Made by a program: the position numbers and the translations under genes. DNA of 64,000 nt from an uncultured Eubacteriales bacterium (lineage in GTDB: Bacteria > Bacillota > Clostridia > Oscillospirales > CAG-272). Shown here piece by piece: positions 50,149-57,798 of this stretch. Every line of letters begins with the position of its first letter. Positions within the stretch are counted from its first letter, which is position 1. The stretch lies in contig CAKSLU010000006.1 in NCBI GenBank assembly GCA_934474225.1, forward strand, positions 9,169 to 73,168. The letters are read 5' to 3'. The notes beneath the pieces are model-generated. The model ran no database searches and had not been told where the DNA came from. It saw nothing but the letters and a program-made list of their open reading frames with translations.

Positions 50149-51750
50149 TTACAGCGCCGCAAAGCGTGCCGTGCCGCGCGTGCGCAGCCAGCGATATAGC
50201 AGCAGGCAGAGCGCCGCCGTCAGCATGGCAAACGCCGCCGCAAAAGCGGGAAACGGCACAAACGCGCCGAGAAACAGCTCCCCGAGCACAAAAAGCGCGG
50301 CATAGCCCCAGCCTGAGAACATCGCCAGCAGCACGCTGCCGCTCTGCTTGATGGGGATGATCTCGTTTGTCCAGGTGAGGTTGGCGTTCCGCACGCCGAG
50401 CATCAGCCCGAAGAGTGCCGAAAGCAGCACATAGAGAAGCGGCAGTACCACGACGGCGACCGCCGCCACAGGCGACGGACGCAGAACAAGCAGCGCCGAT
50501 ACCGATGCAAACAACACCGGCGGCGCGGTCAGAATCAGCTGCACCATGAGTTTTGCGCGGAGCACCGTCCATGGGTGCACGGGCAGCGACTGCGCGATCC
50601 ACAGGCTCTTGCCCTCCAGCGAGACGCTGGGCGCCGCCGTGTCGTTCATGGATGCAAGCAGGCAGATGGCGCCGATGGCAAGGGCGGCGGGGAAATCCGG
50701 ATTTTCCGGGAACACTGCGGTAAACACTTCATGCAGCGTGCCGCCGCGAAGGAGCAGATACACCGCCGCAATCGGGATAAACAGCGTGCCGAGCCCGCAG
50801 TTGAGCATGTAGTTCGGGCTGGATGTGAAGCGGGCAAACTCCTTTGCCAGCATCGCGCGCGCAGGCGTGCGGCGCACGGCAGCGCGCTCTCTGTAGCGCA
50901 CCTTTGCCGTACTGCCCTTCGCCGTGGCGATCGCGATAAAGCTGCGGTCGAGCAGCAGATAGGTCAGCGCCGTGAGGGCAAGGACCGCGACGGTAACGAC
51001 GAGCATCGCCATGCCGTCGCCCTCGCCGACGCGGCCGAGCAGATACAGCGGGTATGCGCTGCCGCGTATCGCCGTACCGACCGCATCCATATTTGCAATC
51101 AGTGCCTTCAGCATGGCGTTTGCGCGGAAATAGAAGAAGTAGTACGCACCGAAGAAGGCGAGCGAAATGAACACCGTGATGAAACTCTTGTTTTTCAGCT
51201 TTGCGCTGATTTTGGCGACGACAAAGCCGAGCGCGCAGGTCAGCACCAGCACGACAAGCGAAATGAGCAGCACCAGCAGAACCGCGCCGAGTACAGCGCC
51301 CGCCGTGGGCTTTGCAAAGAAGAAATACACAACCGCCCCCGGAATGAGGATAATGCCCGAAAACATCAGCCCAAGCAGATAGGTACCGAGCAGGCGGGAG
51401 GCGAGAATGTACCGCACGGGAATCGGCATGGAGAGGAGCAGGTCGTTGTCCTTTGCCATGTACAGCCCCGAAAAGGTGTTGAACACGCTGCCGAACACGC
51501 CGAGCGCCGTTGCCATCAGCGAAAACAGCACGAAATACAGCCAGCCGTAGCCCGTCGGCACGAGCGCCTCACCGAGCGTGAAGGCAAGCATCGTGAAGAC
51601 GCCGCCGAGGAAGCCGACCACGAGCAGCACATACAGCGCAATGTAGAGCGCAGCCGCGCCCTTTGCGCGCATTTTGCCCTTTTTGGCATCGTAAAAGAAG
51701 CTGCGATTCAGCTCATAAAGCTGTTTTTTGAGAAGTGTGCCGAGCATCAT
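50149..51750 (-). CDS. ABC-2-type transporter permease, 533 aa
   Basis: About 12 hydrophobic segments over 533 residues. The N-terminal pattern KKQLYELNRSFFYD is cytosolic; GLYMAKDNDLLLSMPIP (about 97-113) is a family landmark of long Clostridial ABC-2 permeases. A cytosolic middle loop (YRERAAVRRTPARAMLAKEF) separates two halves of six spans each, so it may function as a full pore. ATGATG start: ATG 51750 overlaps the ATPase stop. Substrate unknown; antibiotic or peptide export or self-resistance are common for this layout. Confidence 0.88.
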   Translation of the reverse strand: MMLGTLLKKQLYELNRSFFYDAKKGKMRAKGAAALYIALYVLLVVGFLGGVFTMLAFTLGEALVPTGYGWLYFVLFSLMATALGVFGSVFNTFSGLYMAKDNDLLLSMPIPVRYILASRLLGTYLLGLMFSGIILIPGAVVYFFFAKPTAGAVLGAVLLVLLISLVVLVLTCALGFVVAKISAKLKNKSFITVFISLAFFGAYYFFYFRANAMLKALIANMDAVGTAIRGSAYPLYLLGRVGEGDGMAMLVVTVAVLALTALTYLLLDRSFIAIATAKGSTAKVRYRERAAVRRTPARAMLAKEFARFTSSPNYMLNCGLGTLFIPIAAVYLLLRGGTLHEVFTAVFPENPDFPAALAIGAICLLASMNDTAAPSVSLEGKSLWIAQSLPVHPWTVLRAKLMVQLILTAPPVLFASVSALLVLRPSPVAAVAVVVLPLLYVLLSALFGLMLGVRNANLTWTNEIIPIKQSGSVLLAMFSGWGYAALFVLGELFLGAFVPFPAFAAAFAMLTAALCLLLYRWLRTRGTARFAAL

Positions 51751-52454
51751 TCACCCTCCAGTTCGAGGAAGACCTCTTCCAGGCTGTCGTCGCCCTTGAC
51801 CTCTTCCATCGTGCCGGAACGAATCAGCTTGCCGTTTTTGATAATGGCAACCTTGTCGCAGAGTTTCTCCGCGACTTCGAGGACATGGGTGGAGAAGAAA
51901 ATCGCGCCGCCCGCATCGCAGAGTTCGCGCATCATGCCCTTGAGAATGTGCGCCGCCTTCGGGTCAAGTCCGACAAACGGCTCGTCCATGATGACAAGGC
52001 GCGGTGCATGCAGCCATGCCGCGATGATCGCCAGTTTCTGCTTCATGCCGTGCGAATACGCCGAAATCGGCTGTGCCAGGTCGTCGACAAGCTCAAAGAG
52101 GTCGGCATATTTGCGGATGCGTTCTTGCCGCGTCGCCGCGTCCACGCCGAACACATCGGCGACAAAGTTCAGATATTTGATGCCCGACATAAATTCGTAC
52201 AGATCCGGGTTGTCGGGGATGTAGGCAATCTGCTTTTTGCAGGCAAGCGGGTCGCGCTTTTGCGAAACGCCGCCGATTGTGATCTCGCCCGCGTCAAAGG
52301 CGAGGATGCCGACCACCGCTTTGAGCGTGGTGGTCTTGCCCGCGCCGTTGTGCCCGATAAAGCCGTAGATTTCACCGGGTGCGATGTGGAGCGAGAGGGC
52401 GTCCACCGCTTTTTTGCCGCCGTAAAATTTCGTCAGATGTTCAATATTCAGCAT
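51747..52454 (-). CDS. ABC transporter ATP-binding protein
   Basis: 235 residues with Walker A GHNGAGKTTT, Q-loop YIPDNPDL, the signature position AYSHGMKQKL, Walker B LVIMDEPFVGLD, and H-loop FFSTHVLEV. The unusual signature (S-H-G-M instead of S-G-G-Q) is common in the exporter class paired with ABC-2 permeases. It drives the permease encoded downstream. ATG 52454 has GGAGGATTTT upstream; it follows the lipoprotein gene by 30 bases. Confidence 0.93.
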   Translation of the reverse strand: MLNIEHLTKFYGGKKAVDALSLHIAPGEIYGFIGHNGAGKTTTLKAVVGILAFDAGEITIGGVSQKRDPLACKKQIAYIPDNPDLYEFMSGIKYLNFVADVFGVDAATRQERIRKYADLFELVDDLAQPISAYSHGMKQKLAIIAAWLHAPRLVIMDEPFVGLDPKAAHILKGMMRELCDAGGAIFFSTHVLEVAEKLCDKVAIIKNGKLIRSGTMEEVKGDDSLEEVFLELEGE

Positions 52455-52484
52455 AAAATCCTCCGTATGTGTATCTGTATCCGC

Positions 52485-53372
52485 TTATTTGTCCTGTACG
52501 GTCAGGCTGCCGCTGACCGTCGAAACCCGGGCGTCGCACGCGCCGCCGCCGAAAATGCAGGTATCATCCTTCACGCGATAGTCGTCGCAGTGCAGACTGC
52601 CGCTGACCGTCGAGTAGCGGAAAGTCGCGCCGTGCACTGTCGGCACGGCCAGCAGGACAGCGCCGCTGACGGTTGAAACATCCGCCTCCGCGCAGTTGTC
52701 AAGTCCAAGTTGGACGCCGCCGCTGACCGTCTCGGCGCGCACCGAGGTGCCGTGCAGCAACGCCGCGCGGACCGCGCCCGAAATGGTGTGCAGCGCCGTT
52801 TCCTCCGCCGTCGTCTCACCCTCGAGGCTGACGGCGCCCGAAGTGCTCTCCACGGCGATGTCCGCCGCCGTCACCGTATCCAGGTGCACAGCGCCGGACA
52901 CCGTAGTGAGCGCAAGCGCACCCACATGCAGCGCGCTGCCGTTTATCGGCGCGCTCACGCTGTCCACCGTGACATCTGCCCCCGCCGGAATCTCCAGCGT
53001 GAGCGCTTTGCTGTCCTGCGGGAAGTTGCCGATATAGCCGGACGCGCAGAACATAATTTCCAGTTTGCCGTCCTTGATGCGCCGGTGCATCTGCTGCGCC
53101 GTTGAGAGCGTGCCGCTCTCCGCGGCATGCAGGGTCTCACCCGCCCCCTCAACCAGCGTCACGCTGCCGCCGACCCAGCTGACGGCAACCCGATTGACAT
53201 AGCCTGCGGCATAGGCAAACCCGCCCGCCGTGTAATCCTGCGCATCCATGTAATCCATCACGCTCTCCTCCACGCTTTCCATAATAGCTCTGCCAAGCGG
53301 CATGCAGCCGACGAGGCTGCCGCACAAAACGGCCGCCAGCAGAAGAATGCCAATTTTTCGTATTGTTTTCAT
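52485..53372 (-). CDS. DUF4097-type beta-repeat lipoprotein, 295 aa
   Basis: A lipoprotein (KTIRKIGILLLAAVLCG, lipobox LVGC). From residue 120 on it is a right-handed beta-repeat with recurring S-G-A-V and T-V-S-G motifs (SAPINGSALHVGAL, STSGAVSLEG, TISGAVRAALL, TVSGGVQLGLD, TVSGAVLLAV, TVSGSLHCD, TVSGSLTVQD), the DUF4097 pattern. Members are often linked to ABC-2 exporters in Firmicutes. Function unknown; an envelope sensor or stress role is a guess. ATG 53372 has GGAGG upstream. Confidence 0.85.
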   Translation of the reverse strand: MKTIRKIGILLLAAVLCGSLVGCMPLGRAIMESVEESVMDYMDAQDYTAGGFAYAAGYVNRVAVSWVGGSVTLVEGAGETLHAAESGTLSTAQQMHRRIKDGKLEIMFCASGYIGNFPQDSKALTLEIPAGADVTVDSVSAPINGSALHVGALALTTVSGAVHLDTVTAADIAVESTSGAVSLEGETTAEETALHTISGAVRAALLHGTSVRAETVSGGVQLGLDNCAEADVSTVSGAVLLAVPTVHGATFRYSTVSGSLHCDDYRVKDDTCIFGGGACDARVSTVSGSLTVQDK

Positions 53373-53410
53373 ATAGAATTTCCTCCGTTTAAGGAGTATA
53401 ACGCCGTCCT

Positions 53411-54070
53411 TTACCGTTTTTCGCCGAGATTGGGATGTCCCTTTGCAATTTTTTCGGACTCGGCACTGCCGCGTGCAGTCGGACGCACGCCTGTCAGCGT
53501 GCGATCCTCATTTTGCAGCACATAGACCATGCCGCGGAAAATCTCGCCGAGGCACACGGCAATCTCATCCTCGGTGAAGGTGCAGACCCCGGCGGCGCTG
53601 AGCGCGCACAGTCCATAGGTATAGGTCCACATCTGCCGGAAAAGATGCTCTGCCGCTTCGCGGGACGCATGATAATCGCGCATGATGATGACGATGTCGC
53701 TCTCGCGGCTGAACGGAATCTCGCCCATGGCGCGGTCAAAGTCCGCACCGTCGCCGTGCTGCATAAAGAGCAGGCGGAAGAGCTGCGGCTCCGTCGTGGC
53801 AAACTTCACCCACTGCATGCCGCGCATCTTGTAGGCGGGCACATAGTTCTCCGCCACCGCCATGCAGGCATCAAAGCGCGCCTTTGCCATCGTGCGCACG
53901 GCATCGCGCAGTTCGTCCATGTCCCGGAACACCGTGAAAATGGGTGAGGACGAGGTGCCAAGGCGCTTGCCCACCTCGCGGGCGGTCAGCGCGTCGCTCC
54001 CCGCCTCGCGCACCAGTTCAAATGCGGCGGTGACAATCTCTTCTTTTGTATATTTCGGTTTCGGCGGCAT
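53411..54070 (-). CDS. TetR-family regulator
   Basis: 219 residues. N-terminal helix-turn-helix: YTKEEIVTAAFELVREAG, LTAREVGKRLGTSSSPIFTV. The ligand domain is C-terminal with TYGLCALSAAGVCTF. It sits first in the DUF4097/ABC operon and probably represses it. ATG 54070 has AGGAGGAG 8 bases upstream; the upstream frame covers the promoter and operator-like site. Ligand unknown. Confidence 0.92.
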   Translation of the reverse strand: MPPKPKYTKEEIVTAAFELVREAGSDALTAREVGKRLGTSSSPIFTVFRDMDELRDAVRTMAKARFDACMAVAENYVPAYKMRGMQWVKFATTEPQLFRLLFMQHGDGADFDRAMGEIPFSRESDIVIIMRDYHASREAAEHLFRQMWTYTYGLCALSAAGVCTFTEDEIAVCLGEIFRGMVYVLQNEDRTLTGVRPTARGSAESEKIAKGHPNLGEKR

Positions 54071-54092
54071 AATAACTCCTCCTGTTATTTCC

Positions 54093-54107
54093 GTTGCGTT
54101 ATGCAAC
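54093..54107. promoter_or_regulatory. Probable TetR operator
   Basis: GTTGC-GTTAT-GCAAC, a 5-bp palindrome with a 5-base centre, lies between the promoter and the TetR start. It could be bound by the TetR protein itself; no second copy was found. Confidence 0.5.
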
Positions 54108-54131
54108 CATAGTTATAGAACATTCGTTATT

Positions 54132-54160
54132 ATTATACCCAAAGCAATTCCCGCTGTCAA
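54132..54160 (-). promoter_or_regulatory. Promoter of the TetR/DUF4097/ABC operon
   Basis: On the minus strand TTGACA (54160-54155), 17-base spacer, TATAAT (54137-54132), about 60 bases before ATG 54070. A CCCGCTG/CAGCGGG hairpin (54150-54170) overlaps its -35. Confidence 0.8.
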
Positions 54161-54187
54161 GAGCAGCGGGACTGCATCTGCATTGGT

Positions 54188-55168
54188 TTATTTGTTTTTC
54201 TTCATCAAAACGCCGACGACTGCCATCAGTGCGCCGAACAGTACGCCGCCGACCGCCCAGATGAACCAGCTGCGGTCCGGCGTCATGCCGACGGGACCGA
54301 AGGTGACATAGAGGTAGACCGCCGTGACAATCAGCCAGTAGCACCCGCTGATTGCACCGACAAGCCCGCTGTTTCGCTTATTCTCGCGGGTGTAGTCCCC
54401 CTCTTCCAGCAGCTGTTCCATCGCGCCGTGGTACACGCCGCCGCGCACAAAGGCATAGCAGCCGCAGCCGACAAAAAACAGAAGCAGGCAGACGGTCAGT
54501 GACGCCACCTTATCCTCCGCGCCCATGCAGGCGGCGAGAATCAGCGGCACTGCGGCGAGGATGCAGAGCACCACGCCGACGATATTGAGGCGCGCATAGG
54601 TCGCGGCAAATGCATTTTCTCGCTCGCGCACCATGCCGGAGACGCCGTATTCGGTCTCAAACGCCTCATTTTCGAGAAATTCATAGTTCTTCACGCGGAA
54701 TCCGCAGGCGAGGAAAATGGCGACGGCAACAGCCACAAAGAGCAGCAGCACGCCGATGCCGATGCCGGTTGCCGCGCCCTCTCCGATGCCGAGCGACGGC
54801 GCAAAGCCGCCGAAGAACAGGAGCAGAATCGGCGAGAACACGCACAGCATGGTCGCCAGCGCGATTTTCGGCGCGTCGCAGCGGCGCTTTTCCAGATAGT
54901 CCGACGCCATCTCCATTGTCACGCGGCGCAAATTGGTGGGCGCGGCATCGGTGGTGGGCGCGGCGTCCTCGATTTCATCCTTTAAGAGATAATCCGTGGT
55001 GACGCCGAACAGGCGGCTCATCTGCAAAATCTTATCCATATCGGGAATGGACTGCGCGCCCTCCCATTTGGAGACCGACTGCCGCGATACCGAGAGCTGC
55101 TCGGCAAGTTCCTCCTGCGACCAGCCCGCCTTTTTGCGCAGAAGAATAATTTTGTCTGCAAGAATCAT
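54188..55168 (-). CDS. XRE-type regulator with membrane domain, 326 aa
   Basis: Residues 1-62 are a helix-turn-helix domain (WSQEELAEQLSVSRQSVSKWEG, then DKILQMSRLFGVTTDYLL). The remainder has about seven hydrophobic segments, in pairs near 112-160, 190-235 and 275-318. Such fusions are common in Clostridia and are taken to be membrane-tethered regulators that sense the membrane. ATG 55168 has GGAGGACATAAG upstream. The gene starts independently, 117 bases ahead of the TetR promoter region. Confidence 0.9.
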   Translation of the reverse strand: MILADKIILLRKKAGWSQEELAEQLSVSRQSVSKWEGAQSIPDMDKILQMSRLFGVTTDYLLKDEIEDAAPTTDAAPTNLRRVTMEMASDYLEKRRCDAPKIALATMLCVFSPILLLFFGGFAPSLGIGEGAATGIGIGVLLLFVAVAVAIFLACGFRVKNYEFLENEAFETEYGVSGMVRERENAFAATYARLNIVGVVLCILAAVPLILAACMGAEDKVASLTVCLLLFFVGCGCYAFVRGGVYHGAMEQLLEEGDYTRENKRNSGLVGAISGCYWLIVTAVYLYVTFGPVGMTPDRSWFIWAVGGVLFGALMAVVGVLMKKNK

Positions 55169-55392
55169 CTTATGTCCTCCGTGGGGTCTTCCCCTTGATG
55201 TTCGGTTTTGTTTTCCGACGCCTCGATTTTACCGTTTTTCGCGGTTGCGCACAAGAAAGTCCGCCTGAAAAACGCGCAACCGCCGGTTGCAATTGCGTAA
55301 AGACGCCATTTGTTTTGATTCAAATGTTATGTATCGCGTGTTTGTTATCATTATAGCAAGCATTTTTCGCCTTGTCAAGAGAAAAAGAAAAA

Positions 55393-55486
55393 GCGGGACG
55401 AAAGTCCCGCCTACAGCCTTCCCCCAAGGGGGAAGCCTGAAATACGCACAAACCTTGTAGGGACAGGCGTCCCCGACAACCCGCAT
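55393..55486 (-). terminator. Terminator and repeat-like hairpins after the phosphodiesterase gene
   Basis: Stem GCGGGAC-GAAA-GTCCCGC (55393-55410) with a minus-strand T run closes the gene ending at 55508. CTTCCCCC/GGGGGAAG (55419-55435) and GGGAC-AGGC-GTCCC follow, in sequence that recalls the small repeats at 13390-13450 but without their ends. The 339-base gap to 55169 is otherwise empty. Confidence 0.65.
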
Positions 55487-55507
55487 ACCTCTCCGCATGC
55501 TCCCACG

Positions 55508-56236
55508 CTATTCCAGGATATTGGTCGTGATGAAGTCCACACCCATGGCGGCAAGCGCTGCGGCGTCCTCCGCCTTGTTGCAGGTCCAGCAGTTGACGAG
55601 GCGCCCCATGTCGTGCAGGGTCTCTGTCAGTTCCCGCGTGACAAGCGGATAATGCATGTCGAGGTCCAACCGATGCGCCTGCAGCACCGGCAGCATGTCG
55701 TCCGCAAGCGGGCGGTCGGTCAGCCACTGCACCGCCGCGTCCGGCAGCATCTGCCGCACGGCAAGGCAGTTTTCAAGGTCAAACGAGATGAAGATCATCT
55801 GCGCAATATAGTCCGCCGCACGGATCTCATCGAGTATGCGGGCGATGTCTGCGGCGGCGAAGTGGTTTTTCAGTTCCAGCACGCCGACTTTCTCATACTT
55901 TTTGCAGATGGAAACATAATCTGCGAGCAGCGGAACGCGGATGTCCCGCCGTGAAACGCTGCCGTCAAGGTCGGGCAACAGCAGATTCTCCACCGCAGAG
56001 AAAGGCTCTTGCTCCACGCAGACGCAGCTTTCGCCGAGGCTCACCCGCATCGTGGTCTCGTCGTGCAGGATAACAAATTTGCCGTCCGCGGTTTTGTGCA
56101 CATCGGTCTCGATGCCGAAGTAACTGCGGTTGCCCGCCGCGACAAATGCGGGATAGGTGTTCTCCCGCTCGATGCCGCTGAGCCCCCGGTGCGCAATCAT
56201 CTTCACATTGCCTTTGTCAAACCGAATCGTATCCAT
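55508..56236 (-). CDS. Glycerophosphodiester phosphodiesterase
   Basis: A TIM-barrel enzyme of 242 residues that splits glycerophosphodiesters to glycerol 3-phosphate and an alcohol. Motifs: MIAHRGLSGIERENTYPAF (His and the E-N-T) at 13-31, FGIETDVHKTADGKFVILHD (Glu, Asp and second His), VGVLELKNH and ISFDLENC. No signal peptide, so cytosolic. ATG 56236 has GGAGGG upstream. A glpQ role in phospholipid turnover is likely; the exact head-group is unknown. Confidence 0.92.
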   Translation of the reverse strand: MDTIRFDKGNVKMIAHRGLSGIERENTYPAFVAAGNRSYFGIETDVHKTADGKFVILHDETTMRVSLGESCVCVEQEPFSAVENLLLPDLDGSVSRRDIRVPLLADYVSICKKYEKVGVLELKNHFAAADIARILDEIRAADYIAQMIFISFDLENCLAVRQMLPDAAVQWLTDRPLADDMLPVLQAHRLDLDMHYPLVTRELTETLHDMGRLVNCWTCNKAEDAAALAAMGVDFITTNILE

Positions 56237-56306
56237 CGTATCCCTCCGCCCCTATATTCTTCCCTGCATTGTAGCAGACAATCCCGCGCCTGTCAATCCA
56301 AAAAGC

Positions 56307-56337
56307 AAAAACAGGTCTGCTTTGCAGACCTGTTTTT
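56307..56337. terminator. Bidirectional terminator in the ilvE downstream gap
   Basis: A 14-bp stem AAAAACAGGTCTGC/GCAGACCTGTTTTT with a 3-base loop. The 240-base gap also holds the next hairpin and no gene. Confidence 0.8.
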
Positions 56338-56377
56338 CAGCATCAAAGATACCGGATGCCATATTAAATAAAATTCC

Positions 56378-56408
56378 GTAAAAAAGACGGCTGTGCCGAC
56401 TTTTTTAC
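56378..56408. terminator. Second hairpin downstream of the aminotransferase
   Basis: A 14-bp stem GTAAAAAAGACGGC/GCCGACTTTTTTAC with one mismatch and a short loop, 70 bases after the ilvE stop. Confidence 0.65.
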
Positions 56409-56476
56409 TCCTTAAAGGGCGGCACGGCTGAGCGCACGCGAGTGAACGCCCTTCTTCCAGTTGAAAACCTCGGTTT

Positions 56477-57541
56477 TCAACTGATTACTTTTGTCCAATG
56501 ATATTTGTCTTCGAGTTTGCCCCACTGGATGCCGGTGAGAGTATCGTAGAGATGCTGCGTGAGTGCGCCGATTTTGCCGCCGTTTATGACATACTTCTTG
56601 CCCTTATAGCAGAGCTCGCCGATCGGCGAGACGACCGCAGCGGTGCCGCAGCCCCATGCCTCCTCGAGTTTGCCGTCCTCCAGCGCCTGCCCAAGCTCGT
56701 CCACGCTGATGCGGCGCTCGGAGACCTTATAGCCCTCGTCGCGCAGCAGCTCGAGAATCGACTTGCGCGTGATGCCGGGGAGAATCGAACCGGCAAGCGA
56801 CGGCGTAACGACCTCGCCGTCAATCTTGAACATGACGTTCATCGCGCCGACTTCCTCAATATACTTGCGCTCCACGCCGTCCAGCCAAAGCACCTGGGCA
56901 TAGCCGAGTTTTTCTGCCTTTTCACCGGCGCGGTTGCTTGCCGCATAGTTGCCGCCGCACTTTGCCTCGCCCGTGCCGCCGCGGACGGCGCGGACATCCT
57001 CGTCCTCAATCATGATGCCGACGGGGTTGATGCCCTCCTTATAGTAGCTGCCGACAGGGGACAGGATAATCACGAATGTCGCATGCTTCACGGCGTGCAC
57101 GCCGAGCGTCTCATCGTTGCCGAACATGAACGGGCGAATGTAGAGCGAGGTGCCGGGCGCGGACGGCGTCCAGTCCTGCTCCAGTGACACAAATGTGGTG
57201 AGCGCCTGCATGGCGTCCGCCTCCGGAATCTGCGGCAGGCAGAGGCGCTCTGCCGAGCGGTTCATGCGGCGGATGTTCTCGATAGGGCGGAACAGCTGCA
57301 CCTTGCCGTCGGCACGGCGATATGCCTTCAGCCCCTCGAAAATCTCCACACCGTAGTGAAGCACGGTGGATGCCGGATGCAGCGGGAGCGGACCGAACGG
57401 TACGATGCGCGCATCGTTCCAGCCTGCCTCCGCGCTGTAGTCCATGATGAACATATGGTCGGTAAACACCTTGCCGAAGCCGAGCGTGCTGCTGTCCGGC
57501 TTTTCGGCGGGATGCGTCGTCTTGGTAACCTTGATTTCCAT
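56477..57541 (-). CDS. ilvE: Branched-chain amino acid aminotransferase
   Basis: PLP fold type IV enzyme of 354 residues that interconverts leucine, isoleucine and valine with their keto acids. Features: MDYSAEAGWNDARIVPFGPL, HYGVEIFEGLKAYRR with FRPIENIRRMNRSAERL, the PLP lysine in EAKCGGNYAAS near 211, and the phosphate-binding SLAGSILPGITRKSI. Length and the N-terminal arm match the long (type I/II eukaryote-like) BCAT subgroup. ATG 57541 follows AAACGAGG. No T-box leader is visible, only a sigma-A promoter. Confidence 0.94.
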   Translation of the reverse strand: MEIKVTKTTHPAEKPDSSTLGFGKVFTDHMFIMDYSAEAGWNDARIVPFGPLPLHPASTVLHYGVEIFEGLKAYRRADGKVQLFRPIENIRRMNRSAERLCLPQIPEADAMQALTTFVSLEQDWTPSAPGTSLYIRPFMFGNDETLGVHAVKHATFVIILSPVGSYYKEGINPVGIMIEDEDVRAVRGGTGEAKCGGNYAASNRAGEKAEKLGYAQVLWLDGVERKYIEEVGAMNVMFKIDGEVVTPSLAGSILPGITRKSILELLRDEGYKVSERRISVDELGQALEDGKLEEAWGCGTAAVVSPIGELCYKGKKYVINGGKIGALTQHLYDTLTGIQWGKLEDKYHWTKVIS

Positions 57542-57608
57542 ATAAAAGCGCCTCGTTTCTGTTCCGTTCCCACATGCAAATTTGCAGGAATTGAAAATTT
57601 ATATTTCA

Positions 57609-57637
57609 AATATAGCGCTGTTATAACAATTTGTCAA
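57609..57637 (-). promoter_or_regulatory. Promoter of ilvE
   Basis: On the minus strand TTGACA (57637-57632), 17-base spacer, TATATT (57614-57609), 68 bases before the ATG. Confidence 0.75.
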
Positions 57638-57719
57638 GTGGTTTTTATCATTTTTGCATATTTCAATAATGCAATCTTGCAAATTCGACAAAAAACTGGG
57701 CAATTTGCACCCGCGCATG

Positions 57720-57748
57720 CAAAAAAGCCCGCATCGCGGGCTTTTTTG
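57720..57748 (-). terminator. Terminator of the oleate hydratase gene
   Basis: A 13-bp stem CAAAAAAGCCCGC/GCGGGCTTTTTTG with a 3-base loop, about 50 bases after the stop. A second GC hairpin (CCGTCTGCCGC/GCGGCGGACGG) lies at 57757-57782. Confidence 0.85.
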
Positions 57749-57798
57749 TTGGGTTGCCGTCTGCCGCAAAGCGGCGGACGGCGGCAGTTTCGGCAGCG

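Noticed and set aside
57542..57798. T-box or other amino-acid leader in front of ilvE
   Set aside because: Only a 68-base leader lies between promoter and start, and no AGGGTGG-like T-box core or anti-terminator is visible.
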